Shown here: one piece after another, positions 43,838-55,360 of the stretch | How the letters are laid out: each line of letters begins with the position of its first letter | Position numbering within the stretch: the first letter of the stretch is position 1 | NCBI GenBank assembly: GCA_020091685.1 | Contig: CM034612.1 | Location: forward strand, 24,886,158-24,950,157 | Length of the DNA: 64,000 nt | Origin: Lutjanus erythropterus | Taxonomy: Eukaryota; Chordata; Actinopteri; Lutjaniformes; Lutjanidae | Direction: 5' to 3' | Notes under the pieces: generated by a model | What the model saw: the letters and a program-made list of their open reading frames with translations, nothing else | The model's database searches: none | Told to the model about the DNA's origin: nothing | Made by a program: the position numbers and the translations under genes

Positions 43838-45545
43838 CACTCTTAGAAAGAAAAGTGCTTACTAGAACCATATATGGTTCCTCTGCTTATCCCTGTAGGA
43901 CAATCCTTTTTTTGCCCCTGGTAGAACCTTAGAAAGTTTCCACTTAAAACCCTTTCAGAGGGTTCTTTCTAGAACCCAACATGTAGGATTATACCTAGAA
44001 TCATCTGTGAAAGGTTCTACCCAGAACCTCCAATGAGAGCTTCTACAGAGAACCCTTGTATGGTGTAATGGTTTCACCTAGAACCCTCCCTAGATTCTTG
44101 GAGCTATGTAGCAAACCAGCCTGCATTTCCACCAGTTTTGAACCATTGTAATCAAGGATGTCATCAACAGATGGCAATATGACACACCCACATTGGTTTT
44201 TAGTGGAAATGCTCAGAACGGTTCTAAGTTAGATATAGGAACTGGAACAGAGCCGATTTCATGTTGGTGGAAAAGGCCTATTAGAACCTTTACACCTTCT
44301 TTGGCTGCTATTAAGAACCTGCCCACAAGCCACCAACTTGGAACACCCAGTTGTGAACTTCAGAGCTTTTCCACCAAAAATAAAATGGTTCACAACCTGA
44401 AAAGTTGGTTCCCAGCTGGAACCAAAAAATAGCAGGATTTTCTTGGGAACCAAAATGGGTGTGTCATATTCTACAGGTTGTTGTTCATTGTGCAACGCCA
44501 TCTGATGATGACATACTTGAATGCAGTGGTTCCTCTCAAAACTGGTGGAAATACAGGCTAGTTAACTAGATAGCTCAAAGGTTGCAAGAATCTTGAACGA
44601 AACTGGTTCAGGAACCATAGCTAATTTGGTGGAAAGGGGTCCTCTGAGGGTTCTATCCAGAATCTTTCCACTTTCTACAGGGGCTAATAAGAATCCACCA
44701 ACAGGCCACCAATTTGGAACACCTAACTGAGAACCATTCAGAGCGTTTCCACCAAAAATGAACTGCTTTGCAACCTGAAAAGTTGGTTCCCAGCTGGAAA
44801 AAAACAAAATTTTGTTGGGAACCAAAGTGAGCATGTCATATTCCACAGGTTGTTGTGCATTGTGCAACACCCTCTGTTGAAGACATCCTTAATTATAGTG
44901 GTTCCACGCACAACTGGTGGAAACGATGGCTGGTTCACTAGCTAGCAGCAAGGTTCTAAGAATCTTGAATGGAACCACTTCAAAAACCAGAGCTGTTTTG
45001 GTATTTAGAGACCTACCTAGAACCATCTGTGAAAGTGTAATGGTGTAATGGTTCCACCTAGAACCCTCTCTAGTGGAAACATGGGCTGGTTTACTAGATA
45101 GCACCAAAGTTCTTTGACTGTTGAAGGGAAACAGTTCAAGAACCAAAGCTATTCTAGTGGAAAAGGGCCTCTACAGGGTTCTACAAAGAACCATTTTACA
45201 TTCCAATGGTTTCACCCAGAAACCACACAGGGAGTTCAAGCGAGAACCCATTTATATTCCATGGGAAGCCACCTAGGGGGATGTAATTTTTTTTTTATTA
45301 TTTCTTGTCTTATGAGGATTCTACTAAGAGAAAAAAATGGTTCTTTGGATGAAAGAACCCCTGACAAATCCTTTCTTCAGAAAGGATTTCTTTGGTTGAA
45401 AGGGGCTCTAAATGGAACCCCTAGTCTTACAGAAATGCCTCGATGAACTCTCTTTTCAAAAAAGGGCTGTTCATGAGCAAATTTTTCAGGTTAGAGCATC
45501 ATCACTTCAGGCAGAACCCTTTTGGAGGCCTTATTTCTAAGAGTG
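43838..45545. mobile_element. 1.7-kb composite element full of GGTTCT/AGAACC motifs
   Basis: Exact 12-bp inverted ends: cactcttagaaa at 43838..43849 and tttctaagagtg at 45534..45545. Between them the sequence repeats the words ggttct, ggttcc, agaacc and ggaacc dozens of times, often as local palindromes such as agaaccatatatggttc. Two internal units of about 375 bp, from about 44310 and about 44687, are tandemly similar (ttggaacacc, cctgaaaagttggttcccag, caggttgttgt.cattgtgc). No frame resembles a transposase. Short teleost elements with these ends and motifs are familiar; this copy is unusually large and composite. Confidence 0.7.
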
Positions 45546-45689
45546 TTCCTTCTCCCTCTTTTTTTCCTCTCTTTCTCCATCCCTCATCATCCCTCATGCT
45601 GCAGCATCATCAGAAATATCAGTGTGAAATCTGCCTCCAATTAGAGGCCTAAACCCCCCTGTCCCACCCCCAGCCACCCACCCATGACA

Positions 45690-45870
45690 GCTTTTCCACT
45701 GTCTGAAACGTCTCATCCGCCACGCTGAAGCCCACCTCACACTCGCTGGTAATTGGTCATTATTTAGAACAGGAAGGGACAAATGTGCTTCCTCCAGCGC
45801 TTCTAAACGCAAGTTAAACGGCTGTTCATTACAGCTGCACTAACAGTAAGGAATGGTGATGGAGGAGGAG
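45690..45870. other. conserved-looking non-coding block
   Basis: Reads catccgccacgctgaagccc, gctggtaattggtcattatt, ccagcgcttctaaacgcaag and cattacagctgcactaacag. Repeat-free. The frames over it lack domains. Confidence 0.4.
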
Positions 45871-46119
45871 GATGTGGAGAAGGGGGAGGGGGGCCTGGTG
45901 GTTGGTTGTGTAAAATGTCACATGCTGCAGTCCAGACACGACAAGACAAGGTGGGGAAGGATTTCTTCCTCTTCCTTGCCATGACATTTCGTGGAGGTTT
46001 GTTTGAAGGCTGAGAGTTGGAAAACAGGTGAAGCGGCGCTGGGTCTGTTTGTATTAACGTGGAAATCTGCTGCGTGCACAACCTGAGGGACGAGCTGAGG
46101 GAAAGGAATTAGGCTGAGA

Positions 46120-46400
46120 GGAAAAAAAGAACAGGGTTGTTTTCTGTTAACAGCAGTAGAGCACAAATTGTCATTATCACTGTCGATATTGTTAAAGAAT
46201 CGATCAGCGGCTGCAGGTGCTCGGGGTAACAATCGCACGAAAATCCCTCTGACAGGTTTTTGCAGTGAAATTGAGCTGCTGCTCCCACACAAACCCCAAG
46301 CCAGTGCTTGATTAGAATAGAAAAAGGTGGCACTACTCAAAACTAGCAGCCCGCATAGCAGCACCTGCAGCACAAATCATGCACAAGCAATATTAATGTG
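46120..46400. other. conserved-looking non-coding block
   Basis: Contains attgtcattatcactgtcga, agaatcgatcagcggctgca, acaatcgcacgaaaatccct and catgcacaagcaatattaat. Even composition, no simple repeats. Confidence 0.38.
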
Positions 46401-46736
46401 AAAAACGTAGTTGAAATCTTTCCTGAGGCATTTTCCCCCTTTGTTAGAACACACACTGTGTCAGTGTCTCTGAGTCCAATCAATATCCAGGCTCAAACTT
46501 GTCTGATTTTCATACTGAGATAAAAAGAAAAGGCCAGAGTGGTGCACCGAAACAGCACCTGAGGAATATATAATGGAGCTACTGCTGTTTAAAACATCAA
46601 ATCAACATATCAAAGTAATCAGTAAGCTTTCATCATACAACACAAGATCATGAGATTTGGAGTTCCATCATGCTACACACACATGCAATACAAATAATTA
46701 ATTAAATTCAAAATAGAATAACATAAGATTCTCAGT
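46401..46736. other. no gene recognised
   Basis: AT-rich single-copy sequence, nothing recognised. Confidence 0.5.
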
Positions 46737-47762
46737 TCGATGCCTACAACATGTTCCAAAAAGTCGTGACAGGGTCATGTTTACATTACATTTTCTTTTA
46801 ACACTCAGTCAGCATTTGTGAACTGAAGACACTAATTGTTGAAGTTTTAAAAGTGAAATTCTTCCACATTCTTGCTTGATATACTATAACTTCAGGTGCC
46901 CAACAGTCTGGGGTCTCTGTTCTCTTTAATACAAAGCCATGCTGTTGGAACATGTACACAATGTTGTCTTAGCATTGTCTTGCTGAAATAAGCAGTGATG
47001 TCGCTGAAAAAGACGTCATCTTGATGACAGAATATGTTGCTCCGAAACCTGTATCACTGATGTGACCCATGATGCCATGGGCACCAACACACCACCATAC
47101 CATCACAAATGCTGGCTTTTAGTGCACGGTGGTGCTGGTAACAATCTGGATGGTTCTTTTCCTCTTTAGCCCCGAGGACACAACGTCCATGATTTGTGAA
47201 AACAATCTGAAACTGTTGGACTATTTGCTGATGCGGTTTTTCACAAAGTGGTGAACCTCACCTCATCTAGTTCAGTTTTATTTGTATAGCACCAAATCAT
47301 ACAGTGATCTCAGGGCACTTTACAATCAGTGTGTTTAGATTGTAATTTGTATAAACCTGATTGTTCTCACCAAGAGCAAGCACTGAGGCGACTGTAGAGA
47401 CTCTTTATCATCCATGCTTGTGGACGACTGAGCCTTTCAACGATGCCCCTTCCCCAATCATGATACTGTCACCTGTTACCAATGCACCTGTTTACCTGAA
47501 GAATGTCCCCAACAGGTGTTTTTGAGCATTCCACAACTTTTGTTGTCTTTTGTTGCCCCCATCCAAATTTTTTGGAGTGTGTTGGAAATTCATAATGAAT
47601 GTATGTTTACAGAAAACAATAAATTTAATTAGTTTGATCGTTCAATATCTTCTCTTTGGACTGTAATCAAGTGAATACAAGTCAAAGTATTTGCAAATCA
47701 TTGCAGTCTGGTTTTATTTACGTTTTACACAACATCCCAACTTTTCTAGAATTGGGGTTGTA
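46737..47762 (-). mobile_element. degraded Tc1/mariner-type transposon with 'tacaaccccaatt' ends
   Basis: The right terminus, on the minus strand, reads tacaaccccaattctagaaa then agttgggatgttgtgtaaaa, the ends of a well-known teleost Tc1/mariner-like family. The interior follows the same family in antisense order (gtcttgctgaaataagcagt, ccatgccatgggcaccaac of similar form, gctggtaacaatctggatgg, aggtgtttttgagcattcc). The left terminus and long internal parts of the transposase are missing, and an unrelated piece is inserted near 47268. No functional transposase. Confidence 0.75.
47268..47340. repeat. fragment of the 'ttatttgtatagcacc' fish repeat
   Basis: gttcagttttatttgtatag then caccaaatcatacagtgatc and agggcactttacaatcag, a fragment common across teleost genomes, located inside the Tc1-like remnant. 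Confidence 0.6.
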
Positions 47763-48226
47763 GTTTAGTTTGTTAGTTTGTATTGACCAGCTGGACGTCT
47801 TGTATCTGAACGACTGGTCACGTGTCCCAACAATCAGGGTTCAAAATGACCCGTAAAATGAACCACAAATGGCCATCAGCCAAATGACTAGTGAATGGTC
47901 AAATTTTATCAGCCATTCAGTGGATTACGATTGTGTTTTTTTTGGCTGGCAAGTGAAGCAAATCTACAGCCATTTGTGCGTTTTACCAGAATTTGTCTAG
48001 TGAAAGACGCTTGTTTTGATCCTTGCCTACAATAGTACTGAGCAGTACGTATGCAGTGACAGTATTCAGTAGCGAGTACAGGCCCAATTCAGGTGCTGCC
48101 CCTGTGCACACACCTCATTCTCCCACCCCCAGTCCCCACACACAGGCTTGAATTAGACCTCCTATATCGCCTGTGCCACTCCAGGCGTCTCCAAATGACG
48201 CAGCAACTCACCCACCTGCTCTGTAA

Positions 48227-48227
<1 letters not shown>
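47763..48227. other. no gene recognised
   Basis: Single-copy sequence. Nothing is seen apart from two 'agtagcgagtac/cagtacgtatgc' words near 48040-48075. Confidence 0.5.

Positions 48228-48279
<52 letters not shown>
48228..48279. repeat. (CA)n microsatellite
   Basis: A pure CA run of about 52 bases. Confidence 0.95.
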
Positions 48280-48283
<4 letters not shown>

Positions 48284-48589
48284 GACACTTACACACACAG
48301 ACACACGCGCTGCATCCTCCACCTGCCGCACCGAGGGAGGCTTACGCAGCGCTGAAACCATGTGCTCTGATCCAGCCCGTCCTCATCCCCTGCACATCCA
48401 GCACACGCTCCGAGCCTCCACAGAGACTCCCGCGCTCATCCCCTCTTCCTGGTTCTGTTTGTCTGCCCATCTGCCCGTCTTCAGATCATCCCCCCACCCA
48501 CCCCCTCACATTTTCACACACTCCTCCCTGAGAAGATAACTTAAATTTTTCTTTTTTTTTGTTCTTTTTAAAATTCTTTACACACTCCG

Positions 48590-49110
48590 TCTTGGCCGAT
48601 TAGCGCGTCGTTAACGTTTTTCCACGTCGCGGTTCCCTCCCTGTGAGAGTCGTCTCCGGCGGGAGCTCATTATCGCCGGGCATGAAGTTGACTGCCAGGG
48701 TCCCGGCTGATTTGTCACATCCCAGTTCCCTCCCGCAGCCGAGCCCAGCAGATTGGGGGTGTTGTTGAGTGGTGTGTGTGTGTGTGTATGATGGGAGGGG
48801 GGTGGGGTTGGGGGTGGAGAGAATTGTCTAGAACTGCCTGCTCTGGGGAGCGTCACAAAGCGTTTTTCTGCGGCCTGTGCTTGTTAATGTCTTGTTTCCT
48901 GACAGTAACTCTTGTCGGCAGAGAGGGACGGCGGCGAGTCACGTGGTCCGTGTTGAGAGCGTTTCCATGTGGCGTTTGTCATGTCGCTGGTATTGTTTAC
49001 AGTGATTCATGCAGTTTTGTTTATGGCTTTGTATTGTACTGTGAAATGGAAATGGCGCCCTGGCGGAGCCTCATCTACTTACAAGATGCATGAGATGGGC
49101 TGGAGACTGT
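48590..49110. other. conserved-looking non-coding block
   Basis: The longest clean block of this kind. Phrases include gattagcgcgtcgttaacgt, gggagctcattatcgccggg, tgcttgttaatgtcttgttt, ctggtattgtttacagtgat and gaaatggaaatggcgccctg. A short GT/GGGG patch sits at 48775-48820. Forkhead-like tgtttac and TAAT cores are present. No splice pair or domain. Confidence 0.42.
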
Positions 49111-49600
49111 GGAAGGAGGAAATCAGCAATGAAGGCAGAGATTTATGACTCAAACAGACATTTTTCAGCATGTTGGCTTCATCAGAGTGTGTAGATCAAT
49201 TCATCCAGGAGCCTGATGAAAGTCGTCTGTGTCAGCAATGTAAGCATTACTGGAATTTCTGCTTTGTCTGTGTTGTACATTGAAATAAGGATGGAAAAAG
49301 TTTAGCATCACATTTAATCCAGCCACATGTTTTGCCTCTGGGGTGACTTTTGTATTGTACGTATCCTGCAGGCCTCCAGTATCCTTGAAAGTTGCTGGGT
49401 TTGACAAATTAAATGAAGTCATAACAGTAAATGAATGGATGAATGAAAGGACGGCCTTCAAAGTGCTTGATTGAAATGCATTCTGGGGTAATTCATTATT
49501 GCGCCTCACCTCTCGGAGTCCAAACATCAGCCACACCCTCTGGTGGAGATCCGCTCTTACTTTGACCAATGTCGAAATTAAATGGTTTTCCTATAATGAA
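49111..49600. other. no gene recognised
   Basis: Single-copy sequence. The 122-residue minus frame at 49201 has no recognisable domain or splice context. Confidence 0.45.
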
Positions 49601-49750
49601 ATTGCTACTATGGGGACTAAATCATTACACATACATACAGTTGATGTGCCTGAAGTCCCGCCCCTTTTTACTCTGTTCTCCAATAACAGTGCTAGGATCA
49701 TCCATGTTGAAAAGAAAACCAAATTTTGAAGATGGTTTAAAGATATTGCT
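49601..49750 (+). repeat. repeat with 'cccgcccctttt' core, copy 1
   Basis: Contains gaagtcccgccccttttta, ctctgttctccaataacagt and ccatgttgaaaag. The same phrases appear in the opposite orientation at 60330..60400, and ctgtgttgaaaagttctgaa occurs near 60160. Confidence 0.5.
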
Positions 49751-49783
49751 GGTGGACCTGTAAAAGTAGCATGGAGTCACATC

Positions 49784-49857
49784 TAGGGTTGCAATTAACA
49801 ATTATTTTCATAGTCAATTCATTGATCAATAATTGTCTATAAAATGTCAGAAAATGG
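49784..49857 (+). repeat. end fragment of the 'gggctgcaactaac' MITE
   Basis: tagggttgcaattaacaatt, then ttttcatagtcaattcattg and ataaaatgtcagaaaatgg match the first 74 bases of 53489..53813. Confidence 0.7.
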
Positions 49858-51500
49858 ATCTGACTAGAACAGCTAGTCAGGAGAGAGTCAAGACTAGTCA
49901 CCAACAAAATTTCGATTAAATGGCACTGAGCAGTAGATGCAGGCTATGACACACATTTTAGGGGGAAACATTAACATTAGCTGTAAGATATAACTAGCTT
50001 GCTAACTTATTTAGATTAGCTGTCTGTTAGCTAGCATTTTGAGATGAGACCATCTCAGCCCTGGTCTGAGTACACACATGCAATATGTGATTTGTTTGTT
50101 TGTGTGTCACGTATGAAGGCATACAGAATATACTATTCATGTTTTTGTATAATTTGTGTATTTGCTGTCACACCTGTGTACATTTTGTGTACAAATTGAT
50201 AGTGTGCCTCGTAAACTAGAGTTGGATGATATGTTAGAGTTTTCCAAACGATCATCGTCAGCCCATCCATCGGTGACTGATTTTTGTCCCCCCTCCCACC
50301 TCCTCCAGGTTTACTCAACTGTTGTTGGAACACTGAGCGTAACTAGATCCGAAAGATTCTGAGCTGTACAGTCAAAATCAATTTATGCAAGATTGTTCAG
50401 GGATTTGTACATTCAAATACACAATTTTTTGAATAGGTGAGAAAAAAGCTCTTATATACTACATGGTTTTTGTCCAAAACGGATGGGATCATCATAAAGT
50501 GGGCATGTCTGTAAAAGGGAGACTGATTCATTCAGATATCTCGGTCGTGAGAGAGCAAGGGAAACCCGTGACAGCTTTCCCTCTCCAAAAGTTATTATAA
50601 TTGTGCATGACACGGTTGGCAACAATGGATTCCTCAGGTCATCTAGTTTCCACTTTAGTTTTAAAACATTTCACAAACATTGAGAAGAATATGTGTGGAG
50701 AAGTTGAAAGTGTTTTTTTCATTACATTCACAAGGCATGGTTGAACCTATTCAAATATTAGTCGTCCTTAAAGTGGGGTTCAAAGAGCCAAATAAATTAA
50801 TTTTACTTTTATTTAAATGACCAGTTGATCTCAATTAAAGGATTATGAGAATCAGTGTTATAATTACAAATTTATCTGAGACTATCTCCTTTTGCTGACT
50901 AGCAGAATATAAATGAGAGACTCATTCTACAATCAGCGATAGATATACTGAGGTGATAAATAAGAAGGTGGCTTACCATCCGCCTTAGGGCCCCTGAAAG
51001 CTCCAGCATTACTGTGTGTCACAGGCTTAGTGCAAGTCAAATTGAAACCATGGACCAGCTGACATTATAAGGGTCATGGTGGTGACATAATTAAGGTAGG
51101 TCACCTTAATGAAGACATAACCATTGATGTGAAAATGTAGCTTTAAAACCACACTTGTTTTAGTTTTGTGGCTATATAAAGCAATACCCTGAATGAATGT
51201 GTTTAAACAAATAGCCGCGGTGGAAATCTGGAGCCACTCATTCGAGGTTTAATGACTTTAAGTAGTTGCACGATTTCACAAAATGATAGCTATGCATTAG
51301 GAGGGACTCTGAGCTTCATAACATTACAAGGTTGAGGTTTGCCTGCACTTTAAAACACTTAACCTCTGTATCTCACCACTTCAGTTATCGCTTTTCTCTT
51401 TTTGCTCACACGCTAAACTGTTTAATTATGTAGCTCTGATCAAGGTTTTCTCTTATTTGTTTTTCTTTTTTGATTTCCAAGGGGCATTATCAGTGGGCAC
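49858..51500. other. no gene recognised
   Basis: AT-rich sequence with a few gctagc/gttagc words. Nothing coding is seen. Confidence 0.5.
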
Positions 51501-51562
51501 AGACCAAAATGCCTCTAGATGCAGTTGGATTGACCTATAACCAATCAGAGCAATGAAATGTG
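51501..51562 (+). repeat. core of a fish repeat shared with 24501..24562
   Basis: agaccaaaatgcctctagat, then gacctataaccaatcagagc. The wider element probably continues to about 51760. Confidence 0.7.
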
Positions 51563-51762
51563 GACCTGAGCAAGTGAGACATGAGCTCACAGATTTGTCT
51601 TGTTCCCAGGCTCAGTGGTCCAATAAGAAGTGCTAAAAAGTCACTTGCAAAGGCAATATTAAGACTGTCCTTCCAAGAAAGACAGCCGAGGCAAATCGCA
51701 GGATGCACATCATTTGTTAAAGGCGAAATATGTGTCAAAATACCATTTTAGATTAAATATTG

Positions 51763-52189
51763 TGGTGCTGCAGCGGTGACCTCGCCCAACAACCATTCTC
51801 TAAACTTCAGAAAACATCTTTGTTTAGTACAGATCCCTGAAAAAAAATAACACAATTTAACATTATTTTTGTTTTTTTTCAATGAACATTAGAATGACAT
51901 AAAAACTGTCCTTTCCTCTAATGTCGCAAATCATATCAGTCAAAATAATTGCAATGAAATATTTCTTCAAAATCATTCAGCCCTAGTTTCAAGTCCCCCA
52001 AAATGACTAACCTCGTTAGGCAGCTAAATCTGAGAGTTCACAAGATCAAGCGAGGATCCATCTTGCCAGGCTTCAAGTTATGTGCTTGAACCACCATGGT
52101 TTAGAACAACCAGCATCCTTTCCACTTTTCTGAAAAGTTGGGACATATCTTGCCTTTGTACTGTATTCAGTTAAATGTAGGTCAAAAAG
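51763..52189. other. no gene recognised
   Basis: AT-rich single-copy sequence, nothing seen. Confidence 0.5.
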
Positions 52190-52268
52190 CTTTTGCAAAA
52201 TATTGCATTCTGGTTATTTTCTCACATTTTACAGAACGTTCCCAACTTTTTTGGGATTGGGGTTGTAC
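52190..52268 (-). mobile_element. terminal fragment of a Tc1/mariner-type element
   Basis: On the minus strand it reads tacaaccccaatcccaaaaa then agttgggaacgttctgtaaa, the same terminus as the element ending at 47762. Only the end survives. Confidence 0.65.
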
Positions 52269-52765
52269 TTTCAACAACCTTTTAAACCCTACAGAGCTTT
52301 TGACAGATCTGTCATTGCAAATTGAGCATTGTAGTTAAGCTTTGTTGAAAACCTGCAGAATTTAACTTTAAAAATAAATATATGGAAAAGTGTTTAGGAT
52401 GATGCCTGAAACATAAAATCTCCTGATGTGATGCTGCTGTCGTCCTGAATATTTGATTCCGTGTACATGTAAAGTACTGCTTTTGTCACTGCCTGCAGTT
52501 CAATAGTAAATCAACTAATAGTTTGATCACACTCCCCGTCAGAGCAAATCTTCTGAAATGAGGGTGTGCGGTATGAAACCTTCTTCTCCTGGAGGGCCGG
52601 AATCAGTGTCGGCTCTCCTGACATCAGACTTGATTAGAGCGGGAAAGCGGCTGGTGAGAGTGAGAGATAGACGGAGAGAAGCACAGAGTGAGTGTCAGGA
52701 AAGCAGAGGAGAGCTGGAACAGGGCACTCGACTATTCATCTGTCACTAATCCTGTGTATGATTCC
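52269..52765. other. no gene; possible conserved patch
   Basis: 52540-52750 is GC-richer (gagtgtcggctctcctgacat-type sequence followed by agagcgggaaagcggctggt) and repeat-free. There is no splice support for the frame over it. Confidence 0.35.
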
Positions 52766-53035
52766 TTCCCTCTGCTTGTCCTGCGATATCCCACTTTCCC
52801 CTCTCTGTGTCTGTCTTAGCTCTCACTCCTCTTGTCTTTGTTTGGCAGTGTCGTATGTCCTTTCATTTTTTCCCCCGTATTCCTTTTCCTTCACTGCTTG
52901 TTCTGCTGTCTCTCTCTTTGTCTGCATATCCAGCATTCCTCATCCCAAATGCCCCCCTCTCCTCCCTTTTTTTTCTTCTTTTCTACCCACACCCCCCACC
53001 TTGCATCCCTCTACAACAGCAGACTTTCTCTTATT
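52766..53035. repeat. pyrimidine-rich tract
   Basis: C/T-dominated (ctctcctcccttttttttct), producing long but meaningless frames. A short (GT)n follows at 53073-53092. Confidence 0.7.
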
Positions 53036-53488
53036 AAAGCGGGGAACATCACAGAGACTGAGACCTGCCAGGTGTGTATGTGTGTGTGTGTGTTTGTGAG
53101 TGTGTAATTGACTGCAGGCTTTCAGGTGTGATATTTCAGCAAACAAGCAGATTTTACAGCCTTGGGGATGGATGTATGTGTGGATGGATAGATGTGCAGT
53201 ATAGATGGATGGACAGACCGGGTAAATGAGGGAAACTTGGTGTGATGGCGGTGCAGTTTTAAGAGGGAGGCAGCTGCTAGTGACAGCGATCACTTGGGGA
53301 ATGGATATGCAAAGGAATCTGGGCTGTTTGAGAAGAGGGCAGCAGATTATTCACAAATTGTTTCAGATGGAGAGTTTTTGTATCGCTCTGCTCCCTGGTC
53401 AGACAAACTCTTCTTGGTGACAGAATCATGTCTTTGTTGTAAGCTCCTGCAAAAGGATCATTTAATAATAATTCCAGTTTCATTCAGC

Positions 53489-53813
53489 TAGGGCTTCAAC
53501 TAATGATTATTTTCATAGTCAATTAATCGGTCGATTATTTTCTTGATTAATCAATTAATAGTTTGTTTTAAAATGTCAGAAAATGGCAAAAAAAATGTCA
53601 ATCAGTGTTTCCCAAAGCCTGAGATGACATCCTCAAATGTCTTATTTTACTCACAACTCAAACATTTTCAGTTTACTGTCAGAGAGGAGTAACGAAACAA
53701 AAAAATATTCATATTTAAGATGTTGAAATCAGAGAATTTGGGCTCAAACTGATTAATTGATTATCAAAATAGTTGGCAATTAATTTAATAATCGATTAAT
53801 TTTTGCCATTCTA
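53489..53813 (+). repeat. fish MITE of the 'gggctgcaactaac' family, most complete copy
   Basis: Begins tagggcttcaactaatgatt and ends aataatcgattaatttttgc. Internal phrases are ataaatgtcag-type aaaatgtcagaaaatggc, cagtgtttcccaaagcctga, catcctcaaatgtcttattt and ttcagtttactgtcagagag. The inner parts of the two ends are inverted copies (tcgattattttc / gattaattgatt). Compare 970..1250 and 49784..49857. Confidence 0.75.
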
Positions 53814-54424
53814 CATTCAACCTCTTATTTTCATAGTTTGGGTTCCCATTTTTATTGGTAAACAGAGGGGCGAAAAGTGAAAAATAATTCAGGTATCTGC
53901 CCAGTGATTCAGGTCAGCTCCAATTTTTTTTTTGGTTTCTTCCTCAGCCTGTGCTACACTATTACAAGTTTCATTAAAAGCAGGTCTGTAGTTTTTGGGT
54001 AATCCTTCAGACAAACAAACTGCACCATAAACATAACCTACTCACAGAGGTAATCATGGCTGCTGTTCATTACCTGAATTTATATTACAGTAGCCGTGTT
54101 TCCATCCAAATGTATCGCAAATTTTAACAGAATTTCTAGTAAATCTGCAAAAGAAAATGGGAGTGAATGCTCATTTCCATCTTCTGTCTTCATCTGATTA
54201 TAAGGAGTATTGGGATCAGTAGGTGGCGCCAATTATTCGGTTGGAAAACCAGTTTACTATTGCAGAAGAAGAGGGCATAACAAGATGATGTCATTAAAAG
54301 AGCGCCAGTGGAATCTCAAACTGTTAAAAACAATGTAGAAATCAGGATGGAAATATTGCATTTCTGTTAGTTTCATGTATTAATTTATTTTAATGTAATT
54401 AAGGTTCCATCTATGGATATAGAT
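53814..54424. other. no gene recognised
   Basis: AT-rich sequence. A phrase 'gtagccgtgtttccatccaa' near 54091 marks another old fish repeat running to about 54370. Nothing coding. Confidence 0.45.
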
Positions 54425-54745
54425 TTACTTCCTGGTTATACGGCCCACTGAATATTCTTGCCCCCACCCCCGAGTTCCTGCTCAGCCCATTGACATTACA
54501 TTGTGATGACGTTACAGATTTTTAAATTGCTTTTTTGGGCTCGAGGAAAGTTTTACAAATATAAAAACTCAAAGGATCAAAAATTGTTGAAAGGGTCATA
54601 TCTGACTTCGTTTGCAGTTCAAGGTGTCCTGTCAACAGTTTTCTAGATGTTTCTTTTCTAACGGTGGCCTATGGGGAAAAATGTTTTTCGGGTGGGTGGG
54701 AGTTTTCTGCTGCAATACTGTGTTGCATCAGGGATGTATTATAGA
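54425..54745 (+). repeat. fish repeat with 'ggtggcctatggg' core, copy 2
   Basis: Shares cctggttatacggccc, gtgatgacgtta, aggtgtcctgtcaacagttt, acggtggcctatgggg and ctgcaatact with 12046..12335. Confidence 0.55.
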
Positions 54746-55204
54746 ATGATGGAGGCAATGAGGAGACTGTCAGAGCAGAAACAGCTGATCAGTTGTGTCA
54801 GTTAAATGTTCACAACATCACAACTAAAAACATTAACTCTTTTTCAAAAAAGGCAAAAACCGCCTTAAGTGAGCTTTTTTCTAAATTTTGCCATTTCCAT
54901 CAATCTCTCACAGTGTATTTTAGAGTGTGTTATATTTACTGTTGGCCATTTTATTTGTACAGATTCTGAGGGTGAAAATTAATTTGAAAACATTCCCACT
55001 ATGGAATTAACAGAGCAGTGTCCACGACACTTTCTATTGACCATCCCACAATGCAATACAAGCCATTTTATAGACGTTAACATCTACAGCTGTCAATGTT
55101 GATGCAAAGTGATGATGCCTCAGAAGTGTCAGAAAACTGAACTTACTGAGTACTAGAGGTCTGCAAACCTGTTGGGACCTGACGAGCCCTGACACAGTCC
55201 TCCA
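54746..55204. other. no gene recognised
   Basis: AT-rich single-copy sequence, nothing seen. Confidence 0.5.
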
Positions 55205-55360
55205 TTATGATTTTAAAAGTAGATTACATACTGTAATGCTTACTGAAGTACAAGTAAAAGTACAGACTTAAAAATCTACTCATAAAAGTACAAGTACCTC
55301 CTAAAGAACTACTTAATCAGAGTAATTTGAATATTTGTAATTAGTTACTTCCATCCCTGC
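55205..55360. repeat. 'aagtacaagtaaaagtac' fish repeat fragment
   Basis: aagtagattacatactgtaa, then gaagtacaagtaaaagtaca and ataaaagtacaagtacctcc, ending cagagtaatttgaatatttg and gttacttccatccctg. A common teleost repeat type. Confidence 0.55.

Noticed and set aside
49201-49569. 122-residue minus-strand frame
   Set aside because: No domain, no splice context, and typical chance length for this composition.
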